A DNA stretch of 64,000 bases from Fen-1273 sp963837815 (GTDB taxonomy: Bacteria > Bacteroidota > Ignavibacteria > UBA10030 > UBA6906). The notes under the pieces were generated by a model. That model was not told the DNA's origin and did no database searches. It was given only the letters and a program-made list of their open reading frames with translations. Every line of letters begins with the position of its first letter. Positions within the stretch are counted from its first letter, which is position 1. Position numbers and translations under genes: made by a program. Where the stretch lies: NCBI GenBank assembly GCA_963837815.1, contig CAWIOS010000012.1, forward strand, positions 1,116,001 to 1,180,000, written 5' to 3'. Shown one piece after another: positions 1-9,104 of this stretch.

Positions 1-545
1 TTCGACGGGAATTTCACAAGCGTCTTGATGAGGCCTCGATATCAGCGACTACGGTCTATAACGGCGCGTTTGCAGAGTTGCTTACCGGCCCGATGCCTCT
101 CATTCTCTTCAAACACAAGCGGGTCCTCTACTGGGGCAATCCGGACCAGCGCATGGACTTCACTACGATTGACGACACCGCCGCGTTCACCGCGAGGGCG
201 GCTCTTGATCCATCCACGCCACGCTTTCTACGTATCGCAGGCGATGAACTCAGCGCCCGGGAACTCACAGTGCTTGTGAGCGAGGTAACCGGCGAGAGGT
301 TCAAGCTCTTCCGCGCCGGGAGTCTGGGGTTGCTCGGTGCGCTGATCAGGGTCGCGCGAACCGTCGCGCCTGCGGAAAAAGAGGTTTTCCCGGCGTGGCA
401 AGGCATGCAGTACATGCGCAACATGTTCGATGGCCGGGCGAAGCTGGAGCCGCTTGACAACGATCGCTATCCCGGTATCAGTTGGACGACGGTTCGGGAG
501 GTGCTTTCGGCACGTCGAGTGAGGCAACCCACATACACGGAGTAA
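1..545 (+). CDS. NmrA-like NAD(P)-binding protein, 3' part
   Basis: The reading frame is open from the left edge (codons from base 3) to a TAA stop at 543-545, so the start lies outside the window. The visible 180 residues contain KRLDEASISATTVYNGAF and a later stretch FTTIDDTAAFTARAALDP, which fit the C-terminal half of NmrA-like members of the atypical short-chain dehydrogenase family, where a 'DTA' segment follows the substrate-binding region. The Rossmann glycine motif would lie upstream and cannot be seen. Such proteins act as NAD(P)-dependent isomerases or reductases, or as redox sensors, in the cytoplasm. The family call is moderately firm; no substrate can be inferred. Confidence 0.7.
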   Translation, partial: RREFHKRLDEASISATTVYNGAFAELLTGPMPLILFKHKRVLYWGNPDQRMDFTTIDDTAAFTARAALDPSTPRFLRIAGDELSARELTVLVSEVTGERFKLFRAGSLGLLGALIRVARTVAPAEKEVFPAWQGMQYMRNMFDGRAKLEPLDNDRYPGISWTTVREVLSARRVRQPTYTE

Positions 546-729
546 CACGTGCCGGCTGTTTGAAGGGGGTCTAGCCGCAGGAGAGAGGGACGGGAGAGGT
601 TAGAGACGGGACGTCGTACACTTCGCCAATCATCGAGGAGGGGCATCACTGGAGTTCAGCCAGGGGGTTCAGACGGCAAATAATCGTGTGTCAACTTTGC
701 GCAGATTCAATCTTACTTTAGTGACAGCT

Positions 730-1716
730 CTATGGCTCGAATACGTCCTTGATCACGTATTCAGACGTAATCCCGAATTTGATCGCATTCGGTGGTTGGG
801 TCCCTGAGGGGCGAAGCCCGTACATCGCTTCGATTGTCCTGAGGATATTGACGTGTGTGACACCGTTCCCTTCCTCGTAGTCGCCATGCCTGACATGTGC
901 GCCTGCGAATATTGTCGGGATCCTGTTCTGTATGTCGACATACCTGCTCGAAGGATCCGTCAGACCCGTAAAACTCGTCGGGTCATCGGATTCATCAAAC
1001 GTTACGATCAGGAGGCTGTTGTGCGTCCTGGCCCACCGGTAGAATGGATCGATATTCTTTTTCAGCCAGGCATCCCCGTTCTTTACCGCAATCTCAGGGT
1101 GGTTCCCGGGGTCGTGCATATCGTTGATCAGGTTCGGGACGACGATTGACACTGTGGGGAGCTTGGTGAAATCAGAAGGAAACAGGGCGAACGTGAGATT
1201 CGTCGAGGAGTCCGGATTCTCCCCCTGCGGAATATTGCCGAAGCTTATCCATGGAACGTGTTTCCGCGCATAGTGCCCGACTTTTGCGACAGTGCTTCCG
1301 ACGTTCGGAAGGTCCTCTGCGTATCCCCTGAACGTGAATCCCTTCTCCCTCAACTGTTGTCCCAGGTTGCTCGTCCGAAACGGGTATACCCTGTGCGTCT
1401 TCCTGCTCGGGATCACGTCTTTGAATCCGACGGCCTGGTTGCTCCCTGAGAACAACCAGAAGTAGTTCCCCTCGCTGTTGTGTTCCTCTGCGTAGATATG
1501 CGTGAGATTTGCCCCCTCTTCCCGCAAAACCTGGTTGATGTAGGGCGCGGCGGCGTTCCCGATTACCTCGTCGTAGTACTTGTTCTCCTCCATGACGATG
1601 ACAATATGGTCATACCTCGGAAGTCCACCGGACCGTGAGGTGTCTCGAGGCGTCTGACAGCGCACCACCGCCGACAGCATGAGCACAGCCGAAAAAGCGA
1701 TCACAAACCTTCTCAT
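730..1716 (-). CDS. Secreted phosphoesterase (acid phosphatase/phospholipase C superfamily)
   Basis: A 328-residue protein with an N-terminal hydrophobic signal sequence (MRRFVIAFSAVLMLSAVVRC). The start at 1716 is chosen because GGAGGGGG lies just upstream; the frame is open 27 codons further but without a ribosome site. YDHIVIVMEENKYYDEVIG near residue 50 is the signature of PF04185-type phosphoesterases, where a metal-binding Glu-Glu-Asn is conserved, and LIVTFDESDD near residue 240 is the matching C-terminal metal-binding segment. It probably hydrolyses phosphomonoesters or phosphodiesters outside the inner membrane. It is the last gene of a minus-strand run, 53 bp behind the methyltransferase-like gene. 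The substrate is unknown. Confidence 0.8.
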   Translation of the reverse strand: MRRFVIAFSAVLMLSAVVRCQTPRDTSRSGGLPRYDHIVIVMEENKYYDEVIGNAAAPYINQVLREEGANLTHIYAEEHNSEGNYFWLFSGSNQAVGFKDVIPSRKTHRVYPFRTSNLGQQLREKGFTFRGYAEDLPNVGSTVAKVGHYARKHVPWISFGNIPQGENPDSSTNLTFALFPSDFTKLPTVSIVVPNLINDMHDPGNHPEIAVKNGDAWLKKNIDPFYRWARTHNSLLIVTFDESDDPTSFTGLTDPSSRYVDIQNRIPTIFAGAHVRHGDYEEGNGVTHVNILRTIEAMYGLRPSGTQPPNAIKFGITSEYVIKDVFEP

Positions 1717-1769
1717 ATGCCCCCTCCAGAGAATTGACATTCCCGTGCGCTTATACCGTCCCCGGCAGG

Positions 1770-3023
1770 CTAGAACATCGGCGCGGGGACTTTCCACCGA
1801 TCGCTTCCGGACGGTGTATCCCTGACCTGCAATATATCCCCGGTGTGCCGTTGGACGTCAACAAAGAGGAGGGGCTCCCGCTGATCGTTGATGCGGAAAT
1901 CGTCATACTGGGAGGTAAGGGGGGGCCCGTTCCTTCGAATCTCAACAAAAATCACACGCCGCTTCATCGCGTTCATCTTGTAGGTTTCACGATTGAGCTT
2001 TATCCCGGCGTAAACCTGGATGCGTCCCCTTGTCAAATGAGCAAAGGGGTGCAATATATAGTCGACGATCATTCTGATTGTCCCGTGCGGCTCGTACTGT
2101 TTCCACTCTTCCCCCGTGTTTGCAATCATTCCCTGCATCACGTAGTCGATCGGGAGGAAGTATGCAAGAACCCGCCGATCAGGATTGTCCGCCGGCACGG
2201 GCAGCCGCGAGCGGACGGCACTGTCCGCAAGGACGGCCGGGACAAGCGTCGCGGCTATGGAAGCATCCACGGGCGATATGCAGATGACGTCGATGTTGTC
2301 CACGCGGATCATCGGGAGACTCCGGATCGTATATCCCCTGAGTGTGAATCCGATGGAAACGAAAACAACGCAGAGGAAAGCGAACCCGGCGATCACCTTG
2401 AGGAACGGAGTGTTCCCCTTATAGCCTCCCACCAGCACGAAGATAGACTCGACCGGCCGCGGGAGGAACATCCCGGTCCGATTCCTGTAGGCGATATAAC
2501 TTTCGCCGTATTGCGCGGCCATGCGATGTTCTTCGTCCCTGGACAGAACGTAATAAAAAAAGAGCATACCCCCGAACAGCACGAGGGTGAGAAACCTGGG
2601 CCACATGATCGCGAGCCCCATCGCTGCAAGTGCCAGAGAAGAGTATTGCGGATGCCGGAGGATCCCGTAGAGGCCCATCGTGGCGATGCCAGGAGAGAAG
2701 ATCCTCCCCAGATAGACCTGGGCGGCACATACCAGGAACCCTGTCATCCCCCCGATCAGAAGCACGGAGCCAAGTATGCGTAGTATAATGAGGAACTTGT
2801 CGTGCGGGACGGTCATATGAGGGAGGAAGAATGCCGTCAACCAGCGCGTAAGCGGAGACTGATTCAGCGCGAGGAGAACCGGATTAAACAGTGAATAAAA
2901 GAAAAGGGCAAACGGACTTATCATTATCAGGATCTCGAACGCCATGATAAACGACAGCGTAATGGCGCCGCCTGATCCATATCGACGGACGAAGTTCCTG
3001 GTGCGGTCGACGTGTTTCGGCAT
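1770..3023 (-). CDS. Isoprenylcysteine-methyltransferase-like membrane protein
   Basis: A 417-residue membrane protein. Several hydrophobic segments occupy the first half. Between roughly residues 130 and 210 the motifs GLYGILRHPQY and DEEHRMAAQYGESYIAYRNR match the S-adenosylmethionine-binding end of the ICMT/PEMT membrane methyltransferase group. After this the protein continues about 200 residues, with one more membrane segment and a hydrophilic tail that I do not recognise, so it is longer than the usual 150-220-residue family members. GAGGAAA stands before the ATG at 3023; the longer open frame (to 3095) would overlap the peptidase gene. It lies 43 bp behind the M28 peptidase gene and is probably co-transcribed. 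The methylated substrate is unknown. Confidence 0.7.
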   Translation of the reverse strand: MPKHVDRTRNFVRRYGSGGAITLSFIMAFEILIMISPFALFFYSLFNPVLLALNQSPLTRWLTAFFLPHMTVPHDKFLIILRILGSVLLIGGMTGFLVCAAQVYLGRIFSPGIATMGLYGILRHPQYSSLALAAMGLAIMWPRFLTLVLFGGMLFFYYVLSRDEEHRMAAQYGESYIAYRNRTGMFLPRPVESIFVLVGGYKGNTPFLKVIAGFAFLCVVFVSIGFTLRGYTIRSLPMIRVDNIDVICISPVDASIAATLVPAVLADSAVRSRLPVPADNPDRRVLAYFLPIDYVMQGMIANTGEEWKQYEPHGTIRMIVDYILHPFAHLTRGRIQVYAGIKLNRETYKMNAMKRRVIFVEIRRNGPPLTSQYDDFRINDQREPLLFVDVQRHTGDILQVRDTPSGSDRWKVPAPMF

Positions 3024-3066
3024 ATGTACCGTTTCCTCTATTATGAGTACAAGCGCTGACTGTGCT

Positions 3067-5973
3067 CTACCTGATCCGACCGGGGGCATTTGCAACGCGA
3101 GCGACTGATTCTATCGCAATCGCTGCGACTGCGGCGCCGTAGTCAAGGTCGATGTTCGTCATGTTGTCTTTGGTGTCGTGGTATCCGGTTCGATTGATAT
3201 CGTAGTTCTCCATGAAGAGGACTACCGGTATACCCATGTCTGAGAATATCTGGCCGTCCGTATTAAAGAGAGAGCTTCGCGGATCACGCGGTATCCTGAC
3301 CTCCCCGGCCAGCTCCGGATGAAGCGCGATATCCGGTATTTTCTTCCCATCCTTGCTGCGCCGCCCGCGGTGTAAACGACACCGGGAGGGGTGGCGGTTC
3401 CATTCCCGGGCCCCGGCATTCCAGATCATGTTGGCCACATGGGCCTGGTATGCGAGAACGTAGGACTTGCGGCTCAACCCGGGGGAAATCTGGAATATGT
3501 CCCGATGAGGGTGCCTGTTGTGAGCCACCATGTCGAGGACATAGACCCCCTCAATTTTTACGTGCGAAAGATCTATTCGACTCCCCCCCTGTACGCGCAA
3601 TGTGATCGACTGTTCCACCACGCGCTGCGCGAGGTGCCGCGCACCCATGCAGTCTGCGGGAAACTCCTCACCCGTCAGGTGGACAAGCCAGACGTCGCAT
3701 TCCAGTTGGCCCGAGCTGCTGAGATCGAGGAAGACGGGGGCGCCAAGCATGAGAGCAGCCGTTGCCGAATGGTTGTCGTCCGAACCGCTTGCGGCAACAC
3801 GCGCGAGATTACCGCCGCTCTCCCTATAATAGAGATCTTCCATGTATGCTGTATCGTAGTGATCGGCCATTATGACCGCCCGGTTCCTGTCTTTCCCGGG
3901 TATCACAAATACAACATCACGCTCGCGCTCCTCCCCTTCCTGGTTCGAACGCCACCCCCCCATCCAGTTGAATTCGAAGTCGGTCTCCCAGCGGAACGGG
4001 AGGTCGCCGGCGATGGCGTTTCCTTCCATCCCGTGCTCAGATATCAATTTACGATAATATGCGAGAAGATGGTCCCCGAGCGCTTCAAGATCACGGTGAC
4101 CGCTCTTCCGCAGCGACCGCGTAGGAGGATCGTTCACGCAATCGGCGTTCTCCTTGTTACGAAACCTGCCGGTGGAGAGCTTTGCGATCGTATTCCAGTA
4201 GTTCACCTCAAACCGGCGGTTGGCCGTGAATCTGTACGTAAGAGAAGCAGAGACGGGAACGGGCGAATCGGATTGCGGGAGAACGATCCGGCGAAGCTTC
4301 CCGGCAAGGACTCTGGCGTCGGGGGTCTTTCTTCTTGCAATGCTCCTGATCCATCCATCCGATGTTTCGCCCCTGGGTATGGCCAGTATGCTTCGTGCAA
4401 AATCAGGCGAGAGGCGCGTGTCTCCCAGAAAATCCGACACCTCTATCAGTTTGTGCGCATTCAGTGAGTCCTGGTGGTCTCTATGTTCGTACTTCTTCCC
4501 GTACCCGGTCAAACCGAACATGAGCTCAGGACGTCTCGCGAGCCCGGGCCAGAGTTCAACGGGCGACTCGATGTTGAACGATCTGCTATCATACGCCGTC
4601 ATATACCCTGACAGGGCGTTCTCGAGGACTTTCGGCCTGTGCGTCGTCGCGTCGATGAACGATACCAGCGGAACGTGCCAGAAGACGTCGTACTTCCCCA
4701 CCATCATAGGCGGGTAATAGAACCTGTACCCGAACTCGCCTCCTCCTTTCAGCGCCCCGGCCGCGCGAGTCAGCTCTTTCCGTGCGGACCCGGGTCCGTC
4801 AAGGAGAAGCTCGTACCGATCTGTCCATATCTGCGAGTTGCGGGCCATCGGCTTGTTGTAGAGATCAATGTCAATCGGTTCGCAACTGAAGAGAACATGG
4901 GCCAGACGGTCTTCATCGGCGCGTATTGCAAGCTCGTCTTTATGTCTTTCAACATGTTCCCAGCGGTGCGTGCGCCGGTACGTGTTCATCCACTTGTGAG
5001 CTTTCTTCCCAGGAGCAGGACCGCCTTCGCGGGGTTCGTGCAGCCAGCCGGACTGGGGGATGCGTATCCCGCTCGTTCCTTCGTTCCGCTCGCACACGTT
5101 GAGAAGCGGAATCTGCATCGCCAACGGAAGCCCCTTCTGAAGTTCGAGGTACGGGGGCGCCCCCCAGAACAACAGGCTCCCGGGAAACGGAATGAGATGA
5201 ACGCGGCCTGTGAGATATGCCCGCCGGATTGGCTGGGGGAGTATACCGAACGGGCGAAACGTCAGAATGTACTTCACGCTCTCGAGAGTGTCGCTGTCAT
5301 CAAGAATATACGGGACGGTCCAGCCCGGAAGCGGATCCTGCTGCCAGCGACTGCAGACGCTCTCACCCGAACCGGGGAGTATCCGGAAGCCAGCCCTGCG
5401 AAGATCGGCAAGCCGCCCGAGCCTTTCGCCGTACGCGCCCGAGAGAATTCGCCGGATGAAATCCTCGGCGTACTCCCGGGGACGCTCTTTTCCCGGCGCG
5501 GTATAGAAGCTTTTCCAGAATGCACGGTCCGGTCCCTGTTCGCTTCCGCCGAAGAGCGTCCAGCGCACGCGCCCCTTGTCGTCCTGTGTCTTCGAAAGTG
5601 CGAGAGGCGCAAGCGTAACAAACCTCTCGTGTGGAAGGGGACCATGAAGATCAAAGAGGTCCGGCGGGAAATACGCGTTGCCTTTCAGCTTGTTGAGGCT
5701 GATCCCTTTCGCCGAGAGATCTTTGTGAAGACGCTGAATCCGGTGGAGTACCTCATGACCAATGTGTTCAATGCCAGGACGAATCTCCTGGGCCTGTTCG
5801 CGCTCGGTTATGAGCCAACCGAAAGGGTCGCCCGGGACGCGCGGCGCAGGCTGAAGCCTGTCGTAGGGGCGCCAGCCGATCCGCGGAGGCGGCATGAACT
5901 CTGAGTAAGCCAGAATGGGACCGATGCGGTCGGGGAGATCTCTCAGTAACAGATCCCAGCCCTGAATGGACAT
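3067..5973 (-). CDS. Large M28-family metallopeptidase
   Basis: A 968-residue protein whose last 300 residues carry an M28 (aminopeptidase Y/glutaminyl cyclase-type) fold: ADHYDT (first zinc His), GSDDNHSAT (bridging Asp), TGEEFPADCMGA (catalytic Glu and zinc ligand), and a late GYHDTKDN segment with the final His. The first 600 or so residues match nothing I recognise and include many Trp/Pro-rich stretches. I see no signal peptide, so a cytoplasmic location is possible. The start is uncertain: ATG at 5973 lacks a strong ribosome site, and a TTG at 5991 would add six residues. It is the first gene of a likely operon with the next two minus-strand genes. The size is well above the 300-500 residues usual for M28 enzymes. 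Confidence 0.75.
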   Translation of the reverse strand: MSIQGWDLLLRDLPDRIGPILAYSEFMPPPRIGWRPYDRLQPAPRVPGDPFGWLITEREQAQEIRPGIEHIGHEVLHRIQRLHKDLSAKGISLNKLKGNAYFPPDLFDLHGPLPHERFVTLAPLALSKTQDDKGRVRWTLFGGSEQGPDRAFWKSFYTAPGKERPREYAEDFIRRILSGAYGERLGRLADLRRAGFRILPGSGESVCSRWQQDPLPGWTVPYILDDSDTLESVKYILTFRPFGILPQPIRRAYLTGRVHLIPFPGSLLFWGAPPYLELQKGLPLAMQIPLLNVCERNEGTSGIRIPQSGWLHEPREGGPAPGKKAHKWMNTYRRTHRWEHVERHKDELAIRADEDRLAHVLFSCEPIDIDLYNKPMARNSQIWTDRYELLLDGPGSARKELTRAAGALKGGGEFGYRFYYPPMMVGKYDVFWHVPLVSFIDATTHRPKVLENALSGYMTAYDSRSFNIESPVELWPGLARRPELMFGLTGYGKKYEHRDHQDSLNAHKLIEVSDFLGDTRLSPDFARSILAIPRGETSDGWIRSIARRKTPDARVLAGKLRRIVLPQSDSPVPVSASLTYRFTANRRFEVNYWNTIAKLSTGRFRNKENADCVNDPPTRSLRKSGHRDLEALGDHLLAYYRKLISEHGMEGNAIAGDLPFRWETDFEFNWMGGWRSNQEGEERERDVVFVIPGKDRNRAVIMADHYDTAYMEDLYYRESGGNLARVAASGSDDNHSATAALMLGAPVFLDLSSSGQLECDVWLVHLTGEEFPADCMGARHLAQRVVEQSITLRVQGGSRIDLSHVKIEGVYVLDMVAHNRHPHRDIFQISPGLSRKSYVLAYQAHVANMIWNAGAREWNRHPSRCRLHRGRRSKDGKKIPDIALHPELAGEVRIPRDPRSSLFNTDGQIFSDMGIPVVLFMENYDINRTGYHDTKDNMTNIDLDYGAAVAAIAIESVARVANAPGRIR

Positions 5974-6369
5974 TCGAGAGTCTTCTGACAATTGTTCAGG
6001 ATGAGATGAAGTGGAACTTTATGGTCGACGTGCACTAATTTGTGAAGGTTTCAGGTGACATTCCAATGCCAAATCAATTGATGATTTTGATTCGTTTCAT
6101 AGCAGTTACTTTCTATAAAACACCTCCCCGTCCGAAAATCTGGTGATTTGCTCGTTTTAGGTTCTCTTAGACCCATCTCGATACCGGGAAGCGGGCTGAC
6201 ACCCTACCTCGCCGAACTTCTTCAGATTATTATCGTATGTTAGTATGATAGACTGACTGCCGAAGCGTTGATGTTGAAGATGCTTGCGGGACCCCTGATT
6301 CTCACGAGGGCATGGCCTACCTTTTTGATTGATCGTCGCTGTATCACCCCATCCGACAAGGAGAACACC
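5974..6369. other. Intergenic region between divergent genes
   Basis: About 400 bp between the start of the M28 peptidase gene (minus strand) and the bactofilin-like gene (plus strand). It is more AT-rich than its surroundings. The only signal I can support is a possible sigma-70 promoter for the plus-strand gene: TTCAGA at 6221-6226, a 17-bp spacer and TATGAT at 6244-6249. No RNA gene or further coding region was recognised. Confidence 0.4.
6221..6249 (+). promoter_or_regulatory. Possible sigma-70 promoter of the bactofilin-like gene
   Basis: TTCAGA and TATGAT are separated by 17 bp, about 120 bp before the ATG at 6370. The -35 box is weak; this is a by-eye call. Confidence 0.3.
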
Positions 6370-7518
6370 ATGAAATCCTTCCTACGCGCACGAATTCTTC
6401 AGGTCTTACTCCTCCCGCTCATGGCGTTTTCGTGCCGTGAGGGGGGAATGCACACCGACGGAAAGCGTGTCGTCCTTCCGGCGGGAGACGTACATCAGGG
6501 ATGGTATTTTGCCGGCGGGGACAACGTGTACATCGACGGGACCATTAACGGGGATGCGTTCATCGGCGGAGGCATCGTCGAGATCAACGGGACGATCAAC
6601 GGAGAACTCTTCGTCGCAGGCGGACAGGTGAACGTGAACGGAAAAGTGACAGACCGGGTCATTGCAGCAGGCGGCAACGTCCGACTGGCGGGCAGAACGG
6701 ACAAAAGCGTCTTTGCGGCCGGGGGAACGGTCGTCTTGACGCGAAGCGCTTCGGTCGGCGAGAATCTTCTCGGGGCCGGAGGCAACCTCATGATCGACGG
6801 GACGGTAGCAGGAGATGCCAAGGTCGCCGGCGGGCAGGTAGACCTGGCGGGGGAAGTCAAAGGGAATCTGGACGATGCGTCAGAGCACTTCCGGACAGAG
6901 AACGGGGCAGTTATCGGAGCTCACCTGACGGTACTGACCAAAGACAGCACGAACGTCGAAATCGCGCAGGGGACCACCCGGGGAACATACACACTGAAAC
7001 TTCAGAAAGAGGAATCCAGGCCACAGATTCTCGGCGTCAGCCCCTGGCGCATAATCTTCAAGCTGATCATTATGTTGAGCCTGTTCGTTTGCGCTCTTGC
7101 TTTGTCGTTCCTGTTTCCCAAACAGATCACCTCAATCGGAACGACGATACTGGGGCGGCCCGGCGAGAGCGTCCTGGTGGGGTTGGCGACGCTGATATTC
7201 GCACCGGTCGTGGCAGTCGTTCTGTTTATTACCGTTATCGGTGTGCCGCTGGGGATACTTTTGATGGGGTATTATTTCTGGCTCATGTACATGTCGCAGC
7301 TGAGCCTGGGGACGGCCCTGGGATTCCGGCTCATGAGCTCTGACGGGAAACGGGGATGGGCGCTGTTCGGAACAGTTGCGGTCGGCATGCTTATCATGGA
7401 TGTTGTTACGTTCGTTCCGTTCGTGAACGTGATCGTCATACTCGCGGGTCTTGTCCTGGGTGTCGGGGCGCTGGCAATCATCACCCGGGAACAATTCCTC
7501 TTGTTGCGCAAGGGCTGA
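6370..7518 (+). CDS. Bactofilin-like polymer-forming membrane protein
   Basis: A 382-residue protein. The N-terminus (MKSFLRAR..LLLPLMAFSC) is a signal sequence, perhaps of lipoprotein type. Residues 30-200 form a regular series of short beta repeats with the pattern (I/V)xGxxxGDxxxxGGxVxxxG (for example YIDGTINGDAFIGGG and NVNGKVTDRVIAAGG), the right-handed beta-helix style of bactofilins and related polymer-forming proteins. The C-terminal half has three or four membrane segments with Phe-Ala-Pro and Gly-Val-Pro-Leu-Gly turns, as in the extended membrane versions of this family. AAGGAGA precedes the ATG at 6370, which rules out the longer open frame from 6268. The probable role is an envelope scaffold. 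It stands alone. Confidence 0.75.
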   Translation: MKSFLRARILQVLLLPLMAFSCREGGMHTDGKRVVLPAGDVHQGWYFAGGDNVYIDGTINGDAFIGGGIVEINGTINGELFVAGGQVNVNGKVTDRVIAAGGNVRLAGRTDKSVFAAGGTVVLTRSASVGENLLGAGGNLMIDGTVAGDAKVAGGQVDLAGEVKGNLDDASEHFRTENGAVIGAHLTVLTKDSTNVEIAQGTTRGTYTLKLQKEESRPQILGVSPWRIIFKLIIMLSLFVCALALSFLFPKQITSIGTTILGRPGESVLVGLATLIFAPVVAVVLFITVIGVPLGILLMGYYFWLMYMSQLSLGTALGFRLMSSDGKRGWALFGTVAVGMLIMDVVTFVPFVNVIVILAGLVLGVGALAIITREQFLLLRKG

Positions 7519-7658
7519 GGCGGTCGCCTGCGGCAGGTGGAATGAGAACTATGCCGGGGAGCCCCGGCGTGTGATTCGGGGCTCCCGCGCGGGATACGTA
7601 CCTCCTCTCGTCCGCGTACGACGGCCCCGGCGGAGATGATGACCCCAGACAGGGAAGA

Positions 7659-7946
7659 TTACTGCATCTCCTGTGCGCCACAAACGTTGGACGCGCTTTC
7701 CCGCGTGACGACTGATGGCTTTTGAACCTTCGCCGGACGTCGCTGATCTTCTCCCCCACACACTTCGATCTCCTCCAGACTCATGGGCCTCATCCCTGCC
7801 TCTTTCTGAAGAGAATATCCCGGGTCCACGACGTGATTCTGCAATTCTGGTGGTCCTTTTGCAGCAGATGAACTCATGTCTCTGAGGTAGGCGGTTATGT
7901 TGACTCTGACACTTGATTTCTCTACTGTATACATACGAAAGATCAT
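7659..7946 (-). CDS. Candidate double-glycine-leader small peptide
   Basis: A 95-codon frame in the 640-bp gap between the bactofilin-like gene and cysK, on the opposite strand. Its second half contains MRPMSLEEIEVCGG, which closely follows the leader pattern of peptides cleaved by C39 peptidase-type transporters (Leu-Ser-x-Glu-Glu-Ile/Met-x-x-x-Gly-Gly). The 30 residues after Gly-Gly are basic and end with Cys-Gly-Ala-Gln. Several starts are possible. The shortest sensible one is the ATG of MRPMSL, with AGAGG upstream, giving a 44-residue peptide; the full frame is reported here. No transporter, immunity or maturation gene lies next to it, so this may be an orphan precursor, a remnant, or chance. 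Low to moderate confidence. Confidence 0.35.
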   Translation of the reverse strand: MIFRMYTVEKSSVRVNITAYLRDMSSSAAKGPPELQNHVVDPGYSLQKEAGMRPMSLEEIEVCGGEDQRRPAKVQKPSVVTRESASNVCGAQEMQ

Positions 7947-8072
7947 GAGTTACGCTTCCCGAAATATCACCCCGACATATCCTCGTTCGTGTTGCCTCTG
8001 TCTCTCTTCCATGAGGGGCAGCTGGCGTCCGCCTGAAAAGTGATCCGTTACTAGAGCAGACAAACCAGCATC

Positions 8073-8098
8073 AGCCCTTCCAGTATGAAGGGCTTTTT
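8073..8098 (+). terminator. Terminator-like hairpin in the cysK leader (possible attenuator)
   Basis: AGCCCTTC (8073-8080) pairs with GAAGGGCT (8087-8094) around a six-base loop and is followed by TTTTT. It lies 64 nt before the cysK start codon and more than 550 nt after the previous plus-strand gene, which suggests an attenuator rather than a simple terminator of that gene. A similar hairpin stands at the same distance before cysE. Confidence 0.5.
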
Positions 8099-8161
8099 CG
8101 GTGACGCCCTCCCGAGAAGGACATTTCAACCAATCACAAACATCCATCAGGAGATGCACAT

Positions 8162-9076
8162 ATGAGAGCGAACAACATTCTTCAAACGATCGGCCGGACT
8201 CCTACGGTCAGGATCAATCGACTTTATCCATCCGGATCCGAGGTCTGGATGAAGCTCGAGCGGGCCAACCCGGGAGGGAGCATCAAGGATCGGATCGCCC
8301 TGTCGATGATCGAAGACGCCGAAAAGAGGGGAGTGCTGAAACCGGGGAGCATCATCATCGAACCCACTTCAGGGAATACGGGGATCGGTCTGGCGATGGT
8401 TGCGGCAGTCAAGGGATACCGGCTGATACTCGTCATGCCGGAATCGATGTCCATAGAACGCCGCAGACTGATGTCTGCGTACGGTGCGGACTTCGACCTC
8501 ACTCCCCGCGAAAAGGGGATGAAGGGAGCAATCGAGCGGGCGATGGAACTGGCGAAAGCCACGCCGCAATCATGGATCCCCCAGCAATTTGAAAACGAAG
8601 CGAATCCCGAGATCCACCGGACCACAACGGCCCGGGAGATCCTCGAAGATTTCCCGGAGGGGTTCGATGCCCTGATTACCGGCGTAGGGACGGGCGGGCA
8701 CATCACGGGCGTAACGGAGATCCTGAAGAAGAAATTCCCCCTCCTGAAGGCATTCGCGGTCGAGCCTGCTCTCTCCCCGGTGCTGAGCGGGGGAAGCCCC
8801 GGTCCTCACCCCCTGCAGGGAATCGGAGCGGGGTTCGTGCCCGCGATCCTCAAGAAGGAGCTTCTTGACGGGGTCATCCAGGTGACAAAGGATGAGGCAT
8901 TCACTTATACGACGAGGGCAGCGCGTGAAGAGGGAATCTTCATGGGGATTTCATCCGGCGCGTCACTTGCCGCAGTGGCGAAGAAGATACCGGAACTCCC
9001 GTCGAAGAGCAGGATCCTGACATTCAACTATGACACGGGAGAGCGCTACCTTTCGACCGAAGGCCTCTTCGCATGA
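8162..9076 (+). CDS. cysK: Cysteine synthase (O-acetylserine sulfhydrylase)
   Basis: A 304-residue fold-type II pyridoxal-phosphate enzyme that converts O-acetylserine and sulfide to cysteine in the cytoplasm. NPGGSIKDRIA carries the PLP lysine (about residue 42), TSGNTGIGLA is the substrate (asparagine) loop, GVGTGGHITG is the phosphate-binding loop, and GISSGAS closes the active site. Length and motifs are typical of CysK/CysM. AGGAG occurs eight bases before the ATG at 8162. The cognate serine acetyltransferase gene converges on it from the other strand with 28 bp between the stops. CysK versus CysM cannot be settled from sequence alone. A hairpin attenuator may control expression. Confidence 0.92.
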   Translation: MRANNILQTIGRTPTVRINRLYPSGSEVWMKLERANPGGSIKDRIALSMIEDAEKRGVLKPGSIIIEPTSGNTGIGLAMVAAVKGYRLILVMPESMSIERRRLMSAYGADFDLTPREKGMKGAIERAMELAKATPQSWIPQQFENEANPEIHRTTTAREILEDFPEGFDALITGVGTGGHITGVTEILKKKFPLLKAFAVEPALSPVLSGGSPGPHPLQGIGAGFVPAILKKELLDGVIQVTKDEAFTYTTRAAREEGIFMGISSGASLAAVAKKIPELPSKSRILTFNYDTGERYLSTEGLFA

Positions 9077-9104
9077 TGCCGTTCACACCGCGGAGCGAAG
9101 TCTG

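Noticed and set aside
3939..3960. tRNA T-loop-like GGTTCGAAC
   Set aside because: It lies inside the M28 peptidase coding sequence, and no cloverleaf can be built around it.
3391..5904. Long plus-strand frames (3391-4467 and 4639-5904)
   Set aside because: They are antisense to the M28 peptidase gene, have no ribosome sites and no family resemblance; they reflect the third-position bias of the real gene.
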